The notes under the pieces are model-generated. The model ran no database searches. It was not told the origin of the DNA and was given only the letters and a program-made list of their open reading frames with translations. A stretch of 64,000 nt of DNA from Jaltomata sinuosa (Eukaryota; Streptophyta; Magnoliopsida; Solanales; Solanaceae): contig QJPP01001831.1 of assembly GCA_003996215.1 (NCBI GenBank), positions 62,001 to 126,000 on the forward strand. The letters are read 5' to 3'. The translations under genes and the position numbers were made by a program. Below are positions 33,768-45,730 of this stretch, piece by piece (position 1 is the stretch's first letter; every line of letters begins with the position of its first letter).

Positions 33768-36403
33768 TTTTTACCATTTTGACCCTTCCCATAGCTTCTT
33801 CATTGTTAGTTTGACATGCTAAGATGGGTGACACGCTTCTTGAGGTGCCAAATTTTGGAGTAAATAGGCTCAGATGAAAATTCCATCAGTATTGTAGACA
33901 TTGGGCTAGTGGGACCTTTGGTTCATATTTTGAGGCTTCCTGACTCATTTTGGGCACTTACGTAACTTTTAAGTAAAATCGACAAGTATTGACTTTGGTC
34001 AACATTTTATCAAGAAAACCTTTGTTGGTCATTTTGATGATTTCGTTGAGTCTAGAAATCCATTTCCAGTTGGGTAGCATGTTTGATTTGTATTCACGGG
34101 GTTCCAAATGAATCCCGAGGGTCCATCTGGTGAAATTTTAGCCTTGGTGTATTGCTGGTATGTTGGTGCAGGTCACATTTCTTCATCGTGATTGCGATGA
34201 AGGCCTCGCAAATGCAAGGGTTTGACTTGTTGGGCATCGCATTAACGAGGTGACCTCCCAGCGATCCCGATAAAGGGATAGTGGACCCGACCCCTCTTTA
34301 TTCTTCTCGATCGCATGGCTGTATATTATGAATGTGATGGTCTAGAAGGCCTGGTCATCGCGACCGCGTGGCGTTCTTTGCATTTGCGATAAAGGACCCC
34401 TGGCAGTTAAATATACTCCAACATCATTTTGTCAAATGAAAACTTTATTGTTGGTAAGATTAGGAGCTGGTTCCTTAAGGTTTCTTTTACCCTTATTGTT
34501 CCGGGTAAGACCCTAACTTATTTCCTTGTAAATACTCATAGAATTCATGTATATCCATAATTAATTCCATAGAATTCCTAGATTAAGTAATGAATTTAGT
34601 TCTTATGATCAACTGAGATTTGGGGTTGATTTGAGCCACAAAATGTGTCCCGTTTTCACCTAAACTTTGGGCATGTGTTCAGAAACTCGTGAGAAACGTA
34701 ATTGTGAATTTTGTTTCAAGATATGTATGCGGGACTCGAGGGTTAATTTCTGACCTGACTTTTTGCCCAAAATAATTTATATTAATATGGGTGTCATTAT
34801 TCTTGTCTTTACCCCGAGATTATATTTTTGATAGTGTGTCAGCATTCCGATGCACTCCGAAAGGGAAAGTCTCCTGAGTGGTAGTTCATGATCTGCAGTT
34901 TGGCGTTTAGGTAGATTACAATTTACCTATTTTAGACTTAGCTCGATTAGATTATATATTTTATAAGTTACATGAATCTTAGGGTAAGTTTTAGGTTAGA
35001 ATTAAGGTTTAATCCTATTGTCAAATACCTGGCCATTTCTAGGACCGTAGATCAGAATTATCCTGCTTATCCTTAGTTTTGGGTGTTGTAGCCTCGTTAT
35101 GTTTAGAATACAGACCTTAGTATAGGTTGGAGGAGGATTTCATAGAAGAATAGGCTTTTTATAGTTAATTTCGCTTATTATTTTTGTTTTTCTGTGTTTA
35201 TTTTCGTTATTGTGTATTTATTGGCCTGAAGTCATAACTTGGATTTGGATGGAGTTCCTGGTTAGTTGTCTTGTTTGGAGCATGATTTTACCCCGTTTGT
35301 TATATATATACATGTATTCTCTTGTAATGGCATGCATATTCTCATACATGCATTTACGTGGCTAATGGTACAATTTTGAAAGAAAAGATGAGATTTTACG
35401 TTAAAGTATGGGATTTTCTATTTTTACCACGATTCAGACTTCGGAAAAGTACTTCATGGTTTTATCACTATTTTTAAAGGAAAAATTGATTGTACCACTT
35501 TATACTCGATCCGAGGAATATTTCCAAACCCTCTCTCTATTTACTTTCTGTCGATGAGCCTAAGGGAGGCTCGAGGAGCCCATATCTGGGTTTACTTTTA
35601 ATATGTATGTTGATGAGCCCTAACGTGGCTTATGAGATGATTAAGGGAGCCTACAGAATAGCCTGCGAATTGCATTTTGGGGTTCTTACCTTCCTGCATT
35701 GGCCATATTCCGCACCATATCATTCTATGATTTATTGCATTCTCTTATATGCATTTTTGAATGGTTTGTCACTTTTATTATTATTATCTTCACCTTTTAG
35801 ATCGGATTATACTTGCAACCACCTGGGATGACTAGATTTAGGTGGATCCTGATAACTAGTTTACTTTCCTGTCTATCATATTTTGTATTTTCTTCTGAGC
35901 TCGGTCATCCTATGATGCGTACTAAGTACTCTGTATTTTGGTACTCATAATACATTTGTGCCTTTTTTCTGATACAAAATTTAGTACAATCCACCCTCGT
36001 TGACCATCCACTCGTTCGAGGTAGCCGTTGTTTAGATCATGGCGAGCTCCCAGCATTCGAAGATTTACTCCTTTCCATCTACTTATTCTGTCTGTATTTT
36101 GTATTTTGGTAGACAGTAGTACCTTCTATAGTGCTACTTTTGTACTTAGACGCTCTTGTACTAGTGACACCAGGTTTGAGGTTTGGGTTCCTTGTATATA
36201 TTTGTCTTCCTTGGTCTCTTTAGGGCCCATAGTGTATTTTATGCCATTTTGTATATATCTATGCCGATGGCCCTTATCTTATTCTTCTTCTTCTTCCGTT
36301 ATACCTATTTTAGTATTTAATTTTAGTATCGTTCTCTTGGGTTTGACTTGCCTACTGGGGAGTTTTAGTAGGTGTCATCATGGCCAAATTTTTGGTCATG
36401 ACA
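33768..36403 (+). repeat. family C LTR, copy 2 (3' LTR)
   Basis: Follows the chromodomain remnant and ends gtcatgaca at 36403. Homologous to copies at 20439 and 61186. Cassette at 34180-34400. Downstream hairpin words gagcc...ggctc at 35550-35640. An agtac/gtact hairpin at 35925-35945 sits where other LTRs have GTACAC/GTGTAC. Frames 35490-35831 and 36028-36438 lie within it and have no family features. Confidence 0.65.
34180..34400. other. word cassette GCGAT/ATCGC, family C copy 2
   Basis: Patch with gcgatgaagg, catcgcattaacg, cagcgatcccgat, ctcgatcgcatgg, catcgcgaccgcgtgg and ttgcgataaagg. It ends 10-20 bp before a TATA-like ttaaatatac (about 34405). Confidence 0.6.
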
Positions 36404-38090
36404 TTTCTCGAAGAATAATTTTCAAACTCCCCAACTAGGATGTTGAAAAGAAATCCAGAGTGCCTTGAATAAATGAGGTTCATTGAGCTGTACATGACAT
36501 GACAAATTGGCAGAGACCCCCTCCTAATCATTTTTCAAACAATGATCATTTTCCAAAACTCATTTTACTTGAAAATTTTCAATATTGAATTACCTTTGAT
36601 AAATATATTTGGTCTTGCATTGACCGTGAATTGTGGAGTCAGGGAAAGTACCCGAAGATGACAAGCACCCAGAGATGGCAAGATAAGAGAAGAAAATCGA
36701 AGGAGGTCAACACAGATTGGTTTCACCAAAACTAATGATTTTCTATGGATGGAGTTTGTTCCAAGACTGGCAAGGGATCAAAAAGGGCTCCAATGATTCA
36801 TCGTATCCCTTTATTCAAAGGAATATAGTGAGCTGAATGCCCAAAATCCGAAAAAAGTGCCAAGACGATAGGAAAGAGCCAAAAATGGTGAAGTTTTCCA
36901 GAACTAACTTTTTGTGGTTGGAAGGACCACCAGATAAAGAGAGAGCGATAACGTCCTTCTCAAATCCCTAAAAAATCATGGATCACAATGAACATATGAT
37001 GTTCCAAAGCAATATTTGTAGATTTCCCCATAAATGGGGCTTCAACCATTCATTTACATTCAAAATAACATCTTGTTTGTCTATCCACCTCAAAAAAAGG
37101 ATGATGTATGCAAACAAAGTCATTTAATTCACGTTACAGATACTTTTCTTAAATCATTTCCTCAAAATTTGACTTTAGTCGCTAGTAAAAGTGACATTGT
37201 GACTACTAATCATTTAGCTTGAGTGCAGGTACACCCAACGGAGTCCATATGACAGTAGAAAGGTTAAAGGTGGTCTTCTACAACTGCCATTCAGACCATT
37301 GCACAGTCATCCACGCTATCATTATGTTTACTTTTTTCAAAATGAACAAGTCGTAAGGACCATACCATAACGGTTATACTACAAGGGCCATCTATTCATT
37401 TTTCCGCATGTGTGTGTTCACCGCAAAGACCATTTTTCTCTCTCCAACTGGTTTCGAAGAGAATGACATCCAAAGGCGCCCTAAGTCGCATTTGATATAC
37501 ATGATTAACCCAAAAGAATGATATTTGTTATCATGTTGAGATGGTGGAGTCTAATATTGAAGGATAATTAGGAAGACGCATCAGCATTAGAACCATTAAC
37601 TACCAGAAGATACCATCATGATTGATCACATCACAAGGACCTTCGTATTTGTTTGCCACCATAAATATCAATATTATTATTTGCAATCAAAATTGAAGAA
37701 ATCATACAGTTTGAGGGACTTCTATAAGTTGCATCGATATTCAAAGTCAGATGATGTGTAAGATTTACTTTGGAGAAAATAGTTCGAGGGACATCTATAG
37801 GTCGCATCGATATCCAAAAAGTGGATGATGTGCAAGATTTACTCAAGAATGTATTCAAGACCACAGGATTTGACCATTGATGAAACATTTATAAGTCGCA
37901 CCTATGCCTATGATGCAAAAAATATTGCACGAGGCTATTATGAATGGTCACAAGGGTCATTATATTTGGTTACCCCAATGATTGTTACATTGAAACGACC
38001 GAGAGGGCGTTTATATTGACTGCCACAATGATCGTCATCTTTAAGTATCACAATAATCATTATATTTATCTATGTCGTGAGTGCTATGTT
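36404..38090. other. non-coding repeat-derived DNA
   Basis: No credible coding sequence. A 73 bp unit is repeated twice at 37708-37853 (gag-ggacttctataagttgcatcgata type). Scattered phrases such as aaagaccat and gtcacaagggtcat resemble long untranslated regions of Tat/Ogre elements, but I cannot assign it. Confidence 0.35.
37708..37853 (+). repeat. 73 bp tandem duplication
   Basis: Unit starts agtttgagggac at 37708 and agttcgagggac at 37781. Confidence 0.65.
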
Positions 38091-38819
38091 GGGCCAGCCA
38101 CCCTATAAGATTCCCCTCTAGCGCTATAGCGAAATCAGGTCACTATAGCAGGGTAAATTGTTATTTATGCAGAAAACTCCCCACAAATGGTTTTTTATTT
38201 CTAAACATATTTTAGAGAGGGTTTAGGAAATTTGGGGCAATTTTCACCTATTTTCCACCAGATCTCTTCATAAAGGTAAGTTATTTATTCCCATTGACTA
38301 GTTTTTCAATCTCTTAACTTTGAAATCGCTAGTTTATAGGTCTTGGGGAGGGTTTAACTTGACCTAGTTGTAAATTTTGGTGCAAAGAGGGTAATTTGGG
38401 TGTAAAACATTTGGGTTTTAGTTAAAGATTGATTAATTACTTTTTCATGACTATAATTCAGTAATGTAACCATGAAATATGGTAGTTTAGGTGAATTTAT
38501 GGTGGAAAAACCCTAGAATAGGTGGAATGATCATGAAACTGGCCTTGGGGTTTGGTATTAGGCTATAATCCTCGATATTATAGGTTATTTGGTTGATCGT
38601 GTGTTTGTATTCCTATTTTTAGACCACTATCAAGCCAAGGTTGCAAGAAATGGGAAACTACAAGTTCAGTAGAGCATTTTAGGCTTAGATTGAGGTAGGT
38701 GATGGTTTAAATGTAGTTGAAATCCAATTTATGTTATACATAGCTATTCCTTAGTATTGTTTGTACAATGCATGTCCAAGGACCCTTAGCATGTGTGTAC
38801 ATGTATTTGGTAAGTGGGA

Positions 38820-39210
38820 CGGTTCCTTGAGTGAACTTGGGATTGTGTGTTTTCTTGATTATGTTGGTTCTTTGAGTTAATCGGGCTTAGTTTTTTATGT
38901 GATATACATGTTGGTTCCTGGAGTTGAACCGCGCTTAGCTGTTTACTTGATATAAATGTTGGTTCCTTAAGTTGAACTGCGGTTAACTGTTTACTTGATA
39001 TACATGTCGGTTTCTTGATTTGAACCGGGCATAACTCTTTACTTAATATACATGTTGGTTCCTTGAATTGAACCGGGCTTAACTAATACTTGATATACAT
39101 CTTGGTTCCTGTAGTTGAACCGAGCTTAACTGTTTACTTGATATGCATGTCAGATCCTTGAGTTGAATTGAGATTTACTATTTAATTTCTAAGGTTGTTT
39201 CTTATGTAAA
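38820..39210 (+). repeat. hairpin-word array GGTTC/GAACC (about 48-60 bp units)
   Basis: About seven copies of tggttccttgagttgaaccgggcttaact-like units separated by ttacttgatatacatg. Within each, ggttc and gaacc form an inverted repeat. Position matches the gggtacc array of LTR A. Confidence 0.7.
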
Positions 39211-39564
39211 CCGGGATGCAACTTAATTGCCATAGTTGTTGTCTTAGGGATCCTTGGGTGGTAGGGGTTACTTGTAAGATGGGACATATTTATGTGTTGT
39301 CTATTACTTGTGTAGTTGAGACATGATTTATATGATTGTTGAGTGAGGATTGTTGACTTCGAGTCTTGTTGGTGGTCAAAATCTGACTTGACTTGTTATT
39401 CTTGTTGACTTATATTGACTGAACTTCATGATGTACTTGTTACAAGGTTAAGTGTTATGAACTTGGAGTAGAGTTATATGATAGGGTATCATGGTTGCCT
39501 TGTTGTACTATGCTATGGTTATGTGTTCATATTTATCATTTTGGGTTGGACGATGATCCTACCA

Positions 39565-39587
39565 GTACACTGTTCTTTTTTGTGTAC
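39565..39587 (+). other. conserved U5/R hairpin
   Basis: gtacac (39565-39570), 11 nt loop, gtgtac (39582-39587), then agatactacac. Confidence 0.5.
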
Positions 39588-40013
39588 AGATACTACACAT
39601 GCTATTGTTTTGTTGAGTACAGGACATTGTTTTGGTGACTGCTTTGAGATCTCAGCTATGATTCACATTATTTTGGAACTTAAGGGTGAGCTGCATCTTC
39701 TGGGCTACCATGAGGTCTTCATTCATTTTTCTAGTCCATTGTTTCCGACTTAGATATTACTTTGGTTTTTGGGGTTGCATCCCCTTCTTTAACAATTATT
39801 AGATTTTTGGTACGATGACTTTCGGGTTCTAGGGATGGTTTATTTCCACATACTTGTTCTTACTCTCATTAAGATATTAATTATTGGCTTATTTAATGCT
39901 ATTGATCGAGTTCCCTAATTTTGGCTAAGTGTTTGTTGGGTTAAAATGGTTAGTTAGTTTTCCCACCGAGGGTTTAGTTTAGGTGCCACTTATGGCGAGT
40001 TTAGGTCATGAAA

Positions 40014-40640
40014 CATATCATACTTCCCGCATTTTACGTGACTTGTAGACATTCTTCAAACATCCTCTTTCTTAGGATTGACAAAAAAGTTTGATATTCC
40101 AACTGTAATAACGTGGATAATAATCCAACTATAACAAGGTGGATGGCTCGATAAAAATCCAACTGTAATGAGGTGGATGACTTGATAATAATCCAACTGC
40201 AACTACGTGGATGGACCAATAATAATCCAATTGTAACAAGGTGGATGACTCGATATTAATCAAACTGTAATGAGGTGGATGGCTCGATAATAATCTAATT
40301 GTAATGAGGTGGATTGCTCGATAATAATCCAACTATAACAAGGTGGATGACTCAATAATAATCCGACTGTAACGAGGTGAATAGCTTTATGATAATCCAC
40401 CTGCAATGAGGTGGATGGATCGATAATGCAAAATAGGCTCTTCACAGCGATGGAGTTATCCTAATGGTCAAAATTTAGGGTGGATATCTCAGCAAAACAA
40501 AGTAGTATTTCACATTAGCAAACATGTAAATGTACCATTAAAAGAGGTGGACTTCTCCATATGAATATGTCACTTATGGGATGGATGACCCAACACAGTT
40601 TTAAGTATAGGCCCTCAAGCGGGAAAGTAAACACATAGAT
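40014..40640. repeat. non-coding DNA with 34 bp minisatellite
   Basis: Between about 40105 and 40440 some ten tandem units of 34 bp: aatccaactgtaa-gaggtggatgg-tcgata-ta. Units differ at a few positions (gaggtgg/aaggtgg, ctcgat/ttgat). Because 34 is not a multiple of three, the minus-strand open frames here (40034-40445) show a 34-residue period over 102 bases and are artefacts. The remaining sequence shows nothing assignable. Confidence 0.75.
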
Positions 40641-41054
40641 CACTTATGGGTTACCCGCTATTGTGGGATTGACCATATTTTACTCCCGCTATAGCGGGAA
40701 TTTCTCTGCTAGAGGAAACCCCATAGCAGTATACCACTCGCTAAAGCGGGTGTGGTGAGGAAAAAACTCAGGATTTTTCCAATTTTTTCCTTTTTTGCAA
40801 TGTACCCTCAAACCATGACATTTTGGACTAACCCATTTACGTCAAGTTTGATATCAAGAGTTCTACTAACCCAAATTCACTTCCTAAAATTCCTACGGAT
40901 TCCTTGTCGTATTAGCTAATATAAAGTCAAGATACACTTTATTATATTTACCCAATACCATTACAGATTTTCCTAGACCATACCGCTCTCGAATTTTATC
41001 CAAGACTAGCCTAGCTTGAAAGGCTCGCCCGTAATGAAGGAAAGGGTCATTACA
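40641..41054 (-). repeat. 3' LTR start of minus-strand Tekay element, truncated
   Basis: The reverse complement begins tgtaatgaccc at 41054, right after the chromodomain region of the 41-45 kb element. It follows LTR A style sequence to the cassette and then ends. A perfect 16 bp palindrome tcccgctatagcggga is at 40684-40699, with acccgctattgtggg and cgctaaagcgggt beside it. Confidence 0.65.
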
Positions 41055-41099
41055 ACATATACCAATTTACCCATCATTCATCCCCGAATGATCAAACAA

Positions 41100-41600
41100 G
41101 AAAAATTAGCCAAGTCAAAAAAATAAAAGAGTACTTGAATCCTCAAACAAGTGAGGGTACTTATCCCCATGTCCTTCTTGGTTTCCCAAATGGCTTTTTC
41201 AACTGGATGATGCTTCCACTGCACTTTTATCGATCGAATCTCCTTTGTCCTCAAATTTTGGACATCCTGATCAAGAATGGCAACCGACTCCTAATCAAAA
41301 GTAAGATCCTTATCTAACAGAACTGAATCACACTTTATAATGTAATCCCCATCCCCATGGTATCTCTTAAGCAAGGATACATGGAATACTGGATGGACCC
41401 CCGACAAGCTTGGTAGCAATGCCAACCTGTACATTACCGACCCCACATTGCCAAGAACCTTGAATGGATTGATATATCGAGGGCTAAGCTTGCCCTTCTT
41501 GCCTAAACTCAAGACTCCCTTTATAGGTGACACTTTCAACAAAACTTGTTCACCAACCTTGAATGACATATCCCTAACCTTACAGTCTGCATACTCCTTT
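41100..41600 (-). pseudogene. integrase C-terminus and chromodomain
   Basis: Frame 41569-41291 on minus holds the GKLSPRYINPFKVLG module and LSGVHPVFHVSLLKRY. After a stop, VAILDQDVQNLRTKEIRSIKVQW and HPVEKAIWE (chromodomain with AIWE for ATWE) run to about 41130. Same layout as 29341-29790 in element A. Confidence 0.75.
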
Positions 41601-41608
41601 TGCCTTCT

Positions 41609-42595
41609 CTAGGATGCCAACAACTTGGTTTGGATAAATCTTACATTTTCTTGAGCTTCCTTTAACATATCAGTGCCCAAAGGTTTCACATCACCAGCCT
41701 CGAACCATCTTATGGGTGATCTACACCCCCATCTATAGAGTGCATCAAATGGATCCATATCAATGCTTGAGTGATAACTGTTGTTGTATGACAACTCACA
41801 TAATGGAAAAAACTAGTCTCAATGGTCACCGAACTCAATCACAAATTCCTTCAACATGTCCACAACCACCTGAATCATCCTCTTTGACTGTCCATCATTC
41901 TGAGGATCAAAGGTTGTGCTAAAAATGAGTTGGGTGCCCAACTCTTCCTGCAACTTGCCCAAACATTTAAAAGTGAATGGCGTACCTCTATCTAAAATGA
42001 TGGAAAGTGGCTCCCCATATAGCGTCACTATATCTCTTATGTAGATCTTGACCAACTATGAAGAGCTATAGTCCACTCTAATCAGAATAAAATGGGTCCA
42101 TTTAGTCAACCTATCCACTATAACCCAAATCGAGTCATGCTTCCCCAAGATCTTAAGAAGACCTACCACAAAATCCATAGCAAGCCTCTCTCACTTCCAC
42201 TCCGTAATAAGTATCTTTTAAATCAAACCCACATTCCTTTGATGCTCGTACATTACATGCTGACTATTGTGACAGTTGGATACATACTCCACTATGTCCT
42301 TCTTCATCCAAGGCCACCAATAAAGCTGCCTCAAGCCACGGTACATTTTGATTACACCTGGATGAATAGAATATCGCAAACTATGAGCTTCATCTAGCAC
42401 ATTCTGGATCAAATCACCAACCCAAGGAACACATACTCGCCCTCTAAACCATAATACTCCACATGTATCAAGTGTGGCATCTGAAGCCTCACTAGACACA
42501 ACCTTATTCCAGAGTTTATTCAATTCCACATCCTCTGACTTTTTGGCCTTTATTTCATCGAGGAATGTTGACTTCACCTCAATATTAGCCAACAC
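41609..42595 (-). pseudogene. integrase core
   Basis: Zinc module with H-x6-H (AHSLRYSIHPG) at about 42385-42415 but a degraded C-x2-C (SNCHNSQHV, second Cys to Ser). The core covers ILDRGTPFTFKCLGKLQEELG (second Asp) and FDPQNDGQSKRMIQ, where the expected Glu of DGQSER is Lys. The catalytic Glu position is therefore changed. The stretch 41609-41794 carries DPFDALYRWGCRSPIRWFEAG. Confidence 0.8.
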
Positions 42596-42619
42596 TTCAC
42601 CCCTTTCTAAAACACCAAA

Positions 42620-43400
42620 CTACATGAACTTAGATGCTATAGTTTGAAACTCCCTATCCAAGGTTCTCCTTGATACCCTCAAATAGGCCAAATTGCCCAT
42701 ACTTGTCGCTTTCTGGCTCAATGCATTTGCCACTATGTTAGCCTTACCCGGATGATATTGGATAGTTACATCATAGTCTTTCAACAACTCTATCCATCTC
42801 CGTTGCCTCAAGTTTAAATCCTTTTGCGTGAACACATACTGCAGGCTACGTTGGTCTATGAATACCTCACACTTGACACCATAAAGATAGTGTCTCCCAA
42901 GCTTAAGTGCAAACACCACCACTGCCAACTCCAAGTCATTAGTCAGGTAGTTATTTTCATGAGGCTTCAATATCCTCAAAGCATAAGCAATGACATTCCT
43001 ATCTTGCATCAACATAGCATCCAAACCCAAATATGAAGCATCACAAAATACAAGAAAATTCTTACCTTCAACCGACAATGAAAGAATAAAAGTGGTAGTC
43101 AAAAGTGTATTGAGATTTTTGAAGCTCTCCTCACACTTATCCAACCAAACAAATGGAACCTACTTATGAGTAGACCTTGTCAAGTGGGTAGCAATAGAAC
43201 CAGAAATCTTCGCAAACCTACGATAGTAACTAGAACGACCCACGAAACTCTTAACTTCAACCTCAATCACAAAGCTAGGCTGAACCCAACTCTTAACTAC
43301 CTCAATCTTTTGGGTATCTACCATCACCCCTTTTTATGAGACTACATGCCCTAAGACGGAAACTAAAGACAACCATAACTTGCATTTTGAGAACTTTGCA
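42620..43400 (-). pseudogene. RNase H domain
   Basis: Frame 43144-42620 (174 residues) is the longest intact piece here: FKNLNTLLTTTFILSLSVEG, then LVFCDASYLGLDAMLMQDRN with the catalytic Asp, NDLELAVVVFALKLG, a FIDQRSLQYVF segment (Gln for the usual His) and IVANALSQK (Asn for Asp in the ADALS motif). The connection region 43145-43400 is readable but frameshifted. Confidence 0.8.
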
Positions 43401-43405
43401 TACAA

Positions 43406-44047
43406 CTACTTCTCCTTCCAAATTCCCAAGACAATGCGAAGATGACCTGCATTTTCCTCCTCGCTCTTGGAGTAAACCAAAATGTCATCAATAAAAACTA
43501 TCACAAAAGAATCAAAGAAGGACTTAAAAATACCGTTCATCAAGCTCATAAAGGTTGTCGATGCATTGGTCAACCCAAAAGACATCACTCAGAACTCGTA
43601 ATACGCATATCGAGTCCTGAAAGTTATCTTAGGTATATCCTCAGGCCAAATTTTTAGCTGATGGTAACACGACCTTAAGACAATCTGGGAACACCGAAGC
43701 ACCCTGCAACTGGTCAAAAAATCATCTGTGCAGGGAAAGGGGTACTTATTCATCATGGTAACCTTATTCAATTGTCTATAATCAATGAACATCCTCATGC
43801 TACCATATTTCTTCTTAACGAACAAAATTGGAGCACCCCAAGGTAAAGCACTGAGAAGAATAAATCCCTTATCAAAGAGCTCCTTTAACTTGGTTTTGAG
43901 TTCCCTCAATTCCACCAGAGCTATCTGATAAGAAGGAATAGAAATTGGGCTAGTGCCCGGCTCTAAATCAATAAAAAATTCAATCTCCCTGTCTAGAGGC
44001 ATACCAGGAAAATTCATAGGAAATACCTCTTGAAACTCGAAAACCAC
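43406..44047 (-). pseudogene. reverse transcriptase
   Basis: Two frames in the same phase: 44047-43589 (PGMPLDREIEFFIDLEPG, LPWGAPILFVKKKYGSMRMFIDYRQLNKVT, KYPFPCTDDF) and 43588-43406 (FGLTNASTTFMSLMNG, FVIVFIDDILVYSK), divided by one stop. Both catalytic aspartates in FIDD are kept. The IDLRSGYHQL block is degraded (IVLRSCYHQLKI). Confidence 0.85.
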
Positions 44048-44149
44048 AAGAACTGACTCAATAAAAGGAGACTTTGTACTAACATTAACAGAGTAGAAAC
44101 ATACACAGGAGAATCGAGTACATCACAGACCAAGTCAAGACCCAAAGCA

Positions 44150-45294
44150 AATCTAACAATTACATAAAAGTAAGTGGAGCCCTAATCAAACAAAATAGTA
44201 GCCATTTGTTCAAAGACGAGAATAGTACATGTAATAATAACATCAAACGCCTTGGCCTCGGTCTTTCTTTGGAAGGCATAACAGTGAGCTATATCATCAA
44301 GCTGGGCAACCTCCCTAGCAGGATGCGCTCCACCTTTCCCTGAATTACCATAAACTTTGTTTCCACCATGATATTTTTTATTATTACCCCACCTACCCTG
44401 TGGATGGCCCTTATGATTACCACCTCTATCTCTACCTATTGGAACCATAGCCCTGGTCTCTTGTTGTGCCTGATAACATGTCTACCAAGAGGACAGACTC
44501 TCTTGAAGTTCCCTATAGTACCACAAGTATAAAAACCTGGGTCAAGAAAAATCATGTTGTCCATAGAATAGGAATCCCCTTGGCCTCTAGCAACTAGAGA
44601 CTACTAAATAGCCCCAGAATGACCACCTATAGAGGCTGGCAAAGCTGACTGAATAGGGTAAGCCGAGAACCTACTGTCTTTGACCCTTGGAATAAGATTC
44701 ACTATAGTTACCTGCATTCCAGGAATTCTTGGCTAATACCTTAGACTGACAAACTTGCTTAAATCCCTCAAGCTTTTTCACATAATCAGCAACATCATTG
44801 AAACTCTTTCCTGTTGAAGTCATGTGAATAGACAAAACCTGAATATCAGTGTTCAAACCTTTAACATATAACCAGATCCTATCCTCCTCAGTACCCAACA
44901 ACTCGGTAGCAGAGCGAGACAAAGCATGGAACTTTGTCTCACAGGCTGTAATTCACATACTACCTTGTTCAAAAGTCAAAAACTCATCTTTCTTGCGGTC
45001 CCAAAGAGTACGGGGTACATACTTCTCAAAAAATAGGGCATAAAACTGAGACCAAGTCAACAGAGGCAAAGCTGGTGACCAACACTCTACATGGGCTCTC
45101 CACCACTGCTTGGCATTCCCTTGCAATTGGAAAGTGACGAAATCAACACCATGTTATTGCACAATCTCCAATTTATGTAGCCTCTCATAGCAATCAGGAA
45201 TGAACTCAAATGCATACTCAGCCTCAGTACCATGAAATTAAAGAGGTTTCATTTTCAGAAACCTAGTTAGCAACTCATGTTGGATCTCAATCAT
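44150..45294 (-). pseudogene. gag and protease start
   Basis: Gag core, readable in several pieces: FQLQGNAKQWWRAHVECW and FEKYVPRTLWDRKKDEFL around 45130-45000, then the 83-residue frame 44922-44671 (TEEDRIWLYVKGLNTDIQVLS, SFNDVADYVKKLEG). The zinc knuckle near 44505-44546 has lost two of four ligands (first Cys to Phe, His to Asn). The protease start at 44448-44182 includes MATILFD followed by a stop at the active site. The N-terminus is missing at 45294. Confidence 0.75.
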
Positions 45295-45730
45295 TGATAA
45301 GTCAGTAATCTACCAATTTATTGAGCCTTTATTTCTGAATTATTGCCATATATTGATGAGAATCAGAGGTACTTATTTCCTTTATTGACATAATTACACA
45401 TACTCTTGTTCAAATAAAGAATTCAAAGGAATTAAACCTAAAGATCTTAAATAAAGTCCATGTATGAAGGTGATCTGAAAGGGGAAGAATTTGTAAAGTG
45501 ATGCAAGATGAAGTGCAAGCCGCAAAGAGGCACCAGTATTTTACAGGTGCCATCGCACATGAAAGATCAAAAACTGCCTGAGCAATTACCAATATGTGAG
45601 CCACATAATGCAATGTGCGATGTCCCTCCCTTTTGCACCTGAATCGCACCTTACCGCCAAACTTGAATGCTTGAAGAGAAAGGCACCTGCGATCTGTAAA
45701 ACTCTACCATCACACCTTAATTACACGTGC
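45295..45730 (+). repeat. Athila-like LTR, plus strand, 3'-truncated
   Basis: Starts tgataagtcagtaatctacc, the same LTR start that appears on minus at 5822, 12576 and 50854. It follows that LTR for about 200 bp, runs through a gtgcg/cgcac-type cassette (about 45500-45730) and then loses similarity. Confidence 0.65.

Larger units (their letters stand above)
38091..40013 (+). repeat. Tekay-like LTR, 5'-truncated
   Basis: From the cgctatagcg cassette (38120-38150) onward it is parallel to LTR A: gcagaaactcccc, the spliced-looking taaaggtaag region, accaagg/aagaaatgggaaa, a word array, the hairpin 39565-39587 and the end gtttaggtcatgaaa at about 40013. No primer site follows. The first part of the LTR is missing, and the break is at the cassette. 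Confidence 0.6.
41055..45294 (-). mobile_element. Tekay/Del chromovirus, minus strand, lacking 5' end
   Basis: Same family as element A on the opposite strand (the SLSGVHPVFHVS and LKRYHGDGDYIIK segments are shared). Order on minus: gag from 45294, protease, RT, RNase H, integrase, chromodomain, then a short piece of the 3' LTR. The gag N-terminus, leader and 5' LTR are cut off where an Athila-like LTR begins at 45295. Broken by multiple stops and frameshifts. Confidence 0.85.

Noticed and set aside
35490..36438. Two hydrophobic frames (113 and 136 residues) suggesting membrane proteins
   Set aside because: T-rich LTR sequence gives Phe/Leu/Ser-rich translations on this strand; both lie inside the family C LTR.
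40034..40445. Minus-strand frames with repeated HPPHYSW-like peptide
   Set aside because: Translation of the 34 bp minisatellite; the period of 102 bases is a frame artefact.
38091..41054. Reading 38091-40013 and 40641-41054 as the two LTRs of one element
   Set aside because: They are on opposite strands and both truncated at the cassette, so they cannot be a normal LTR pair.
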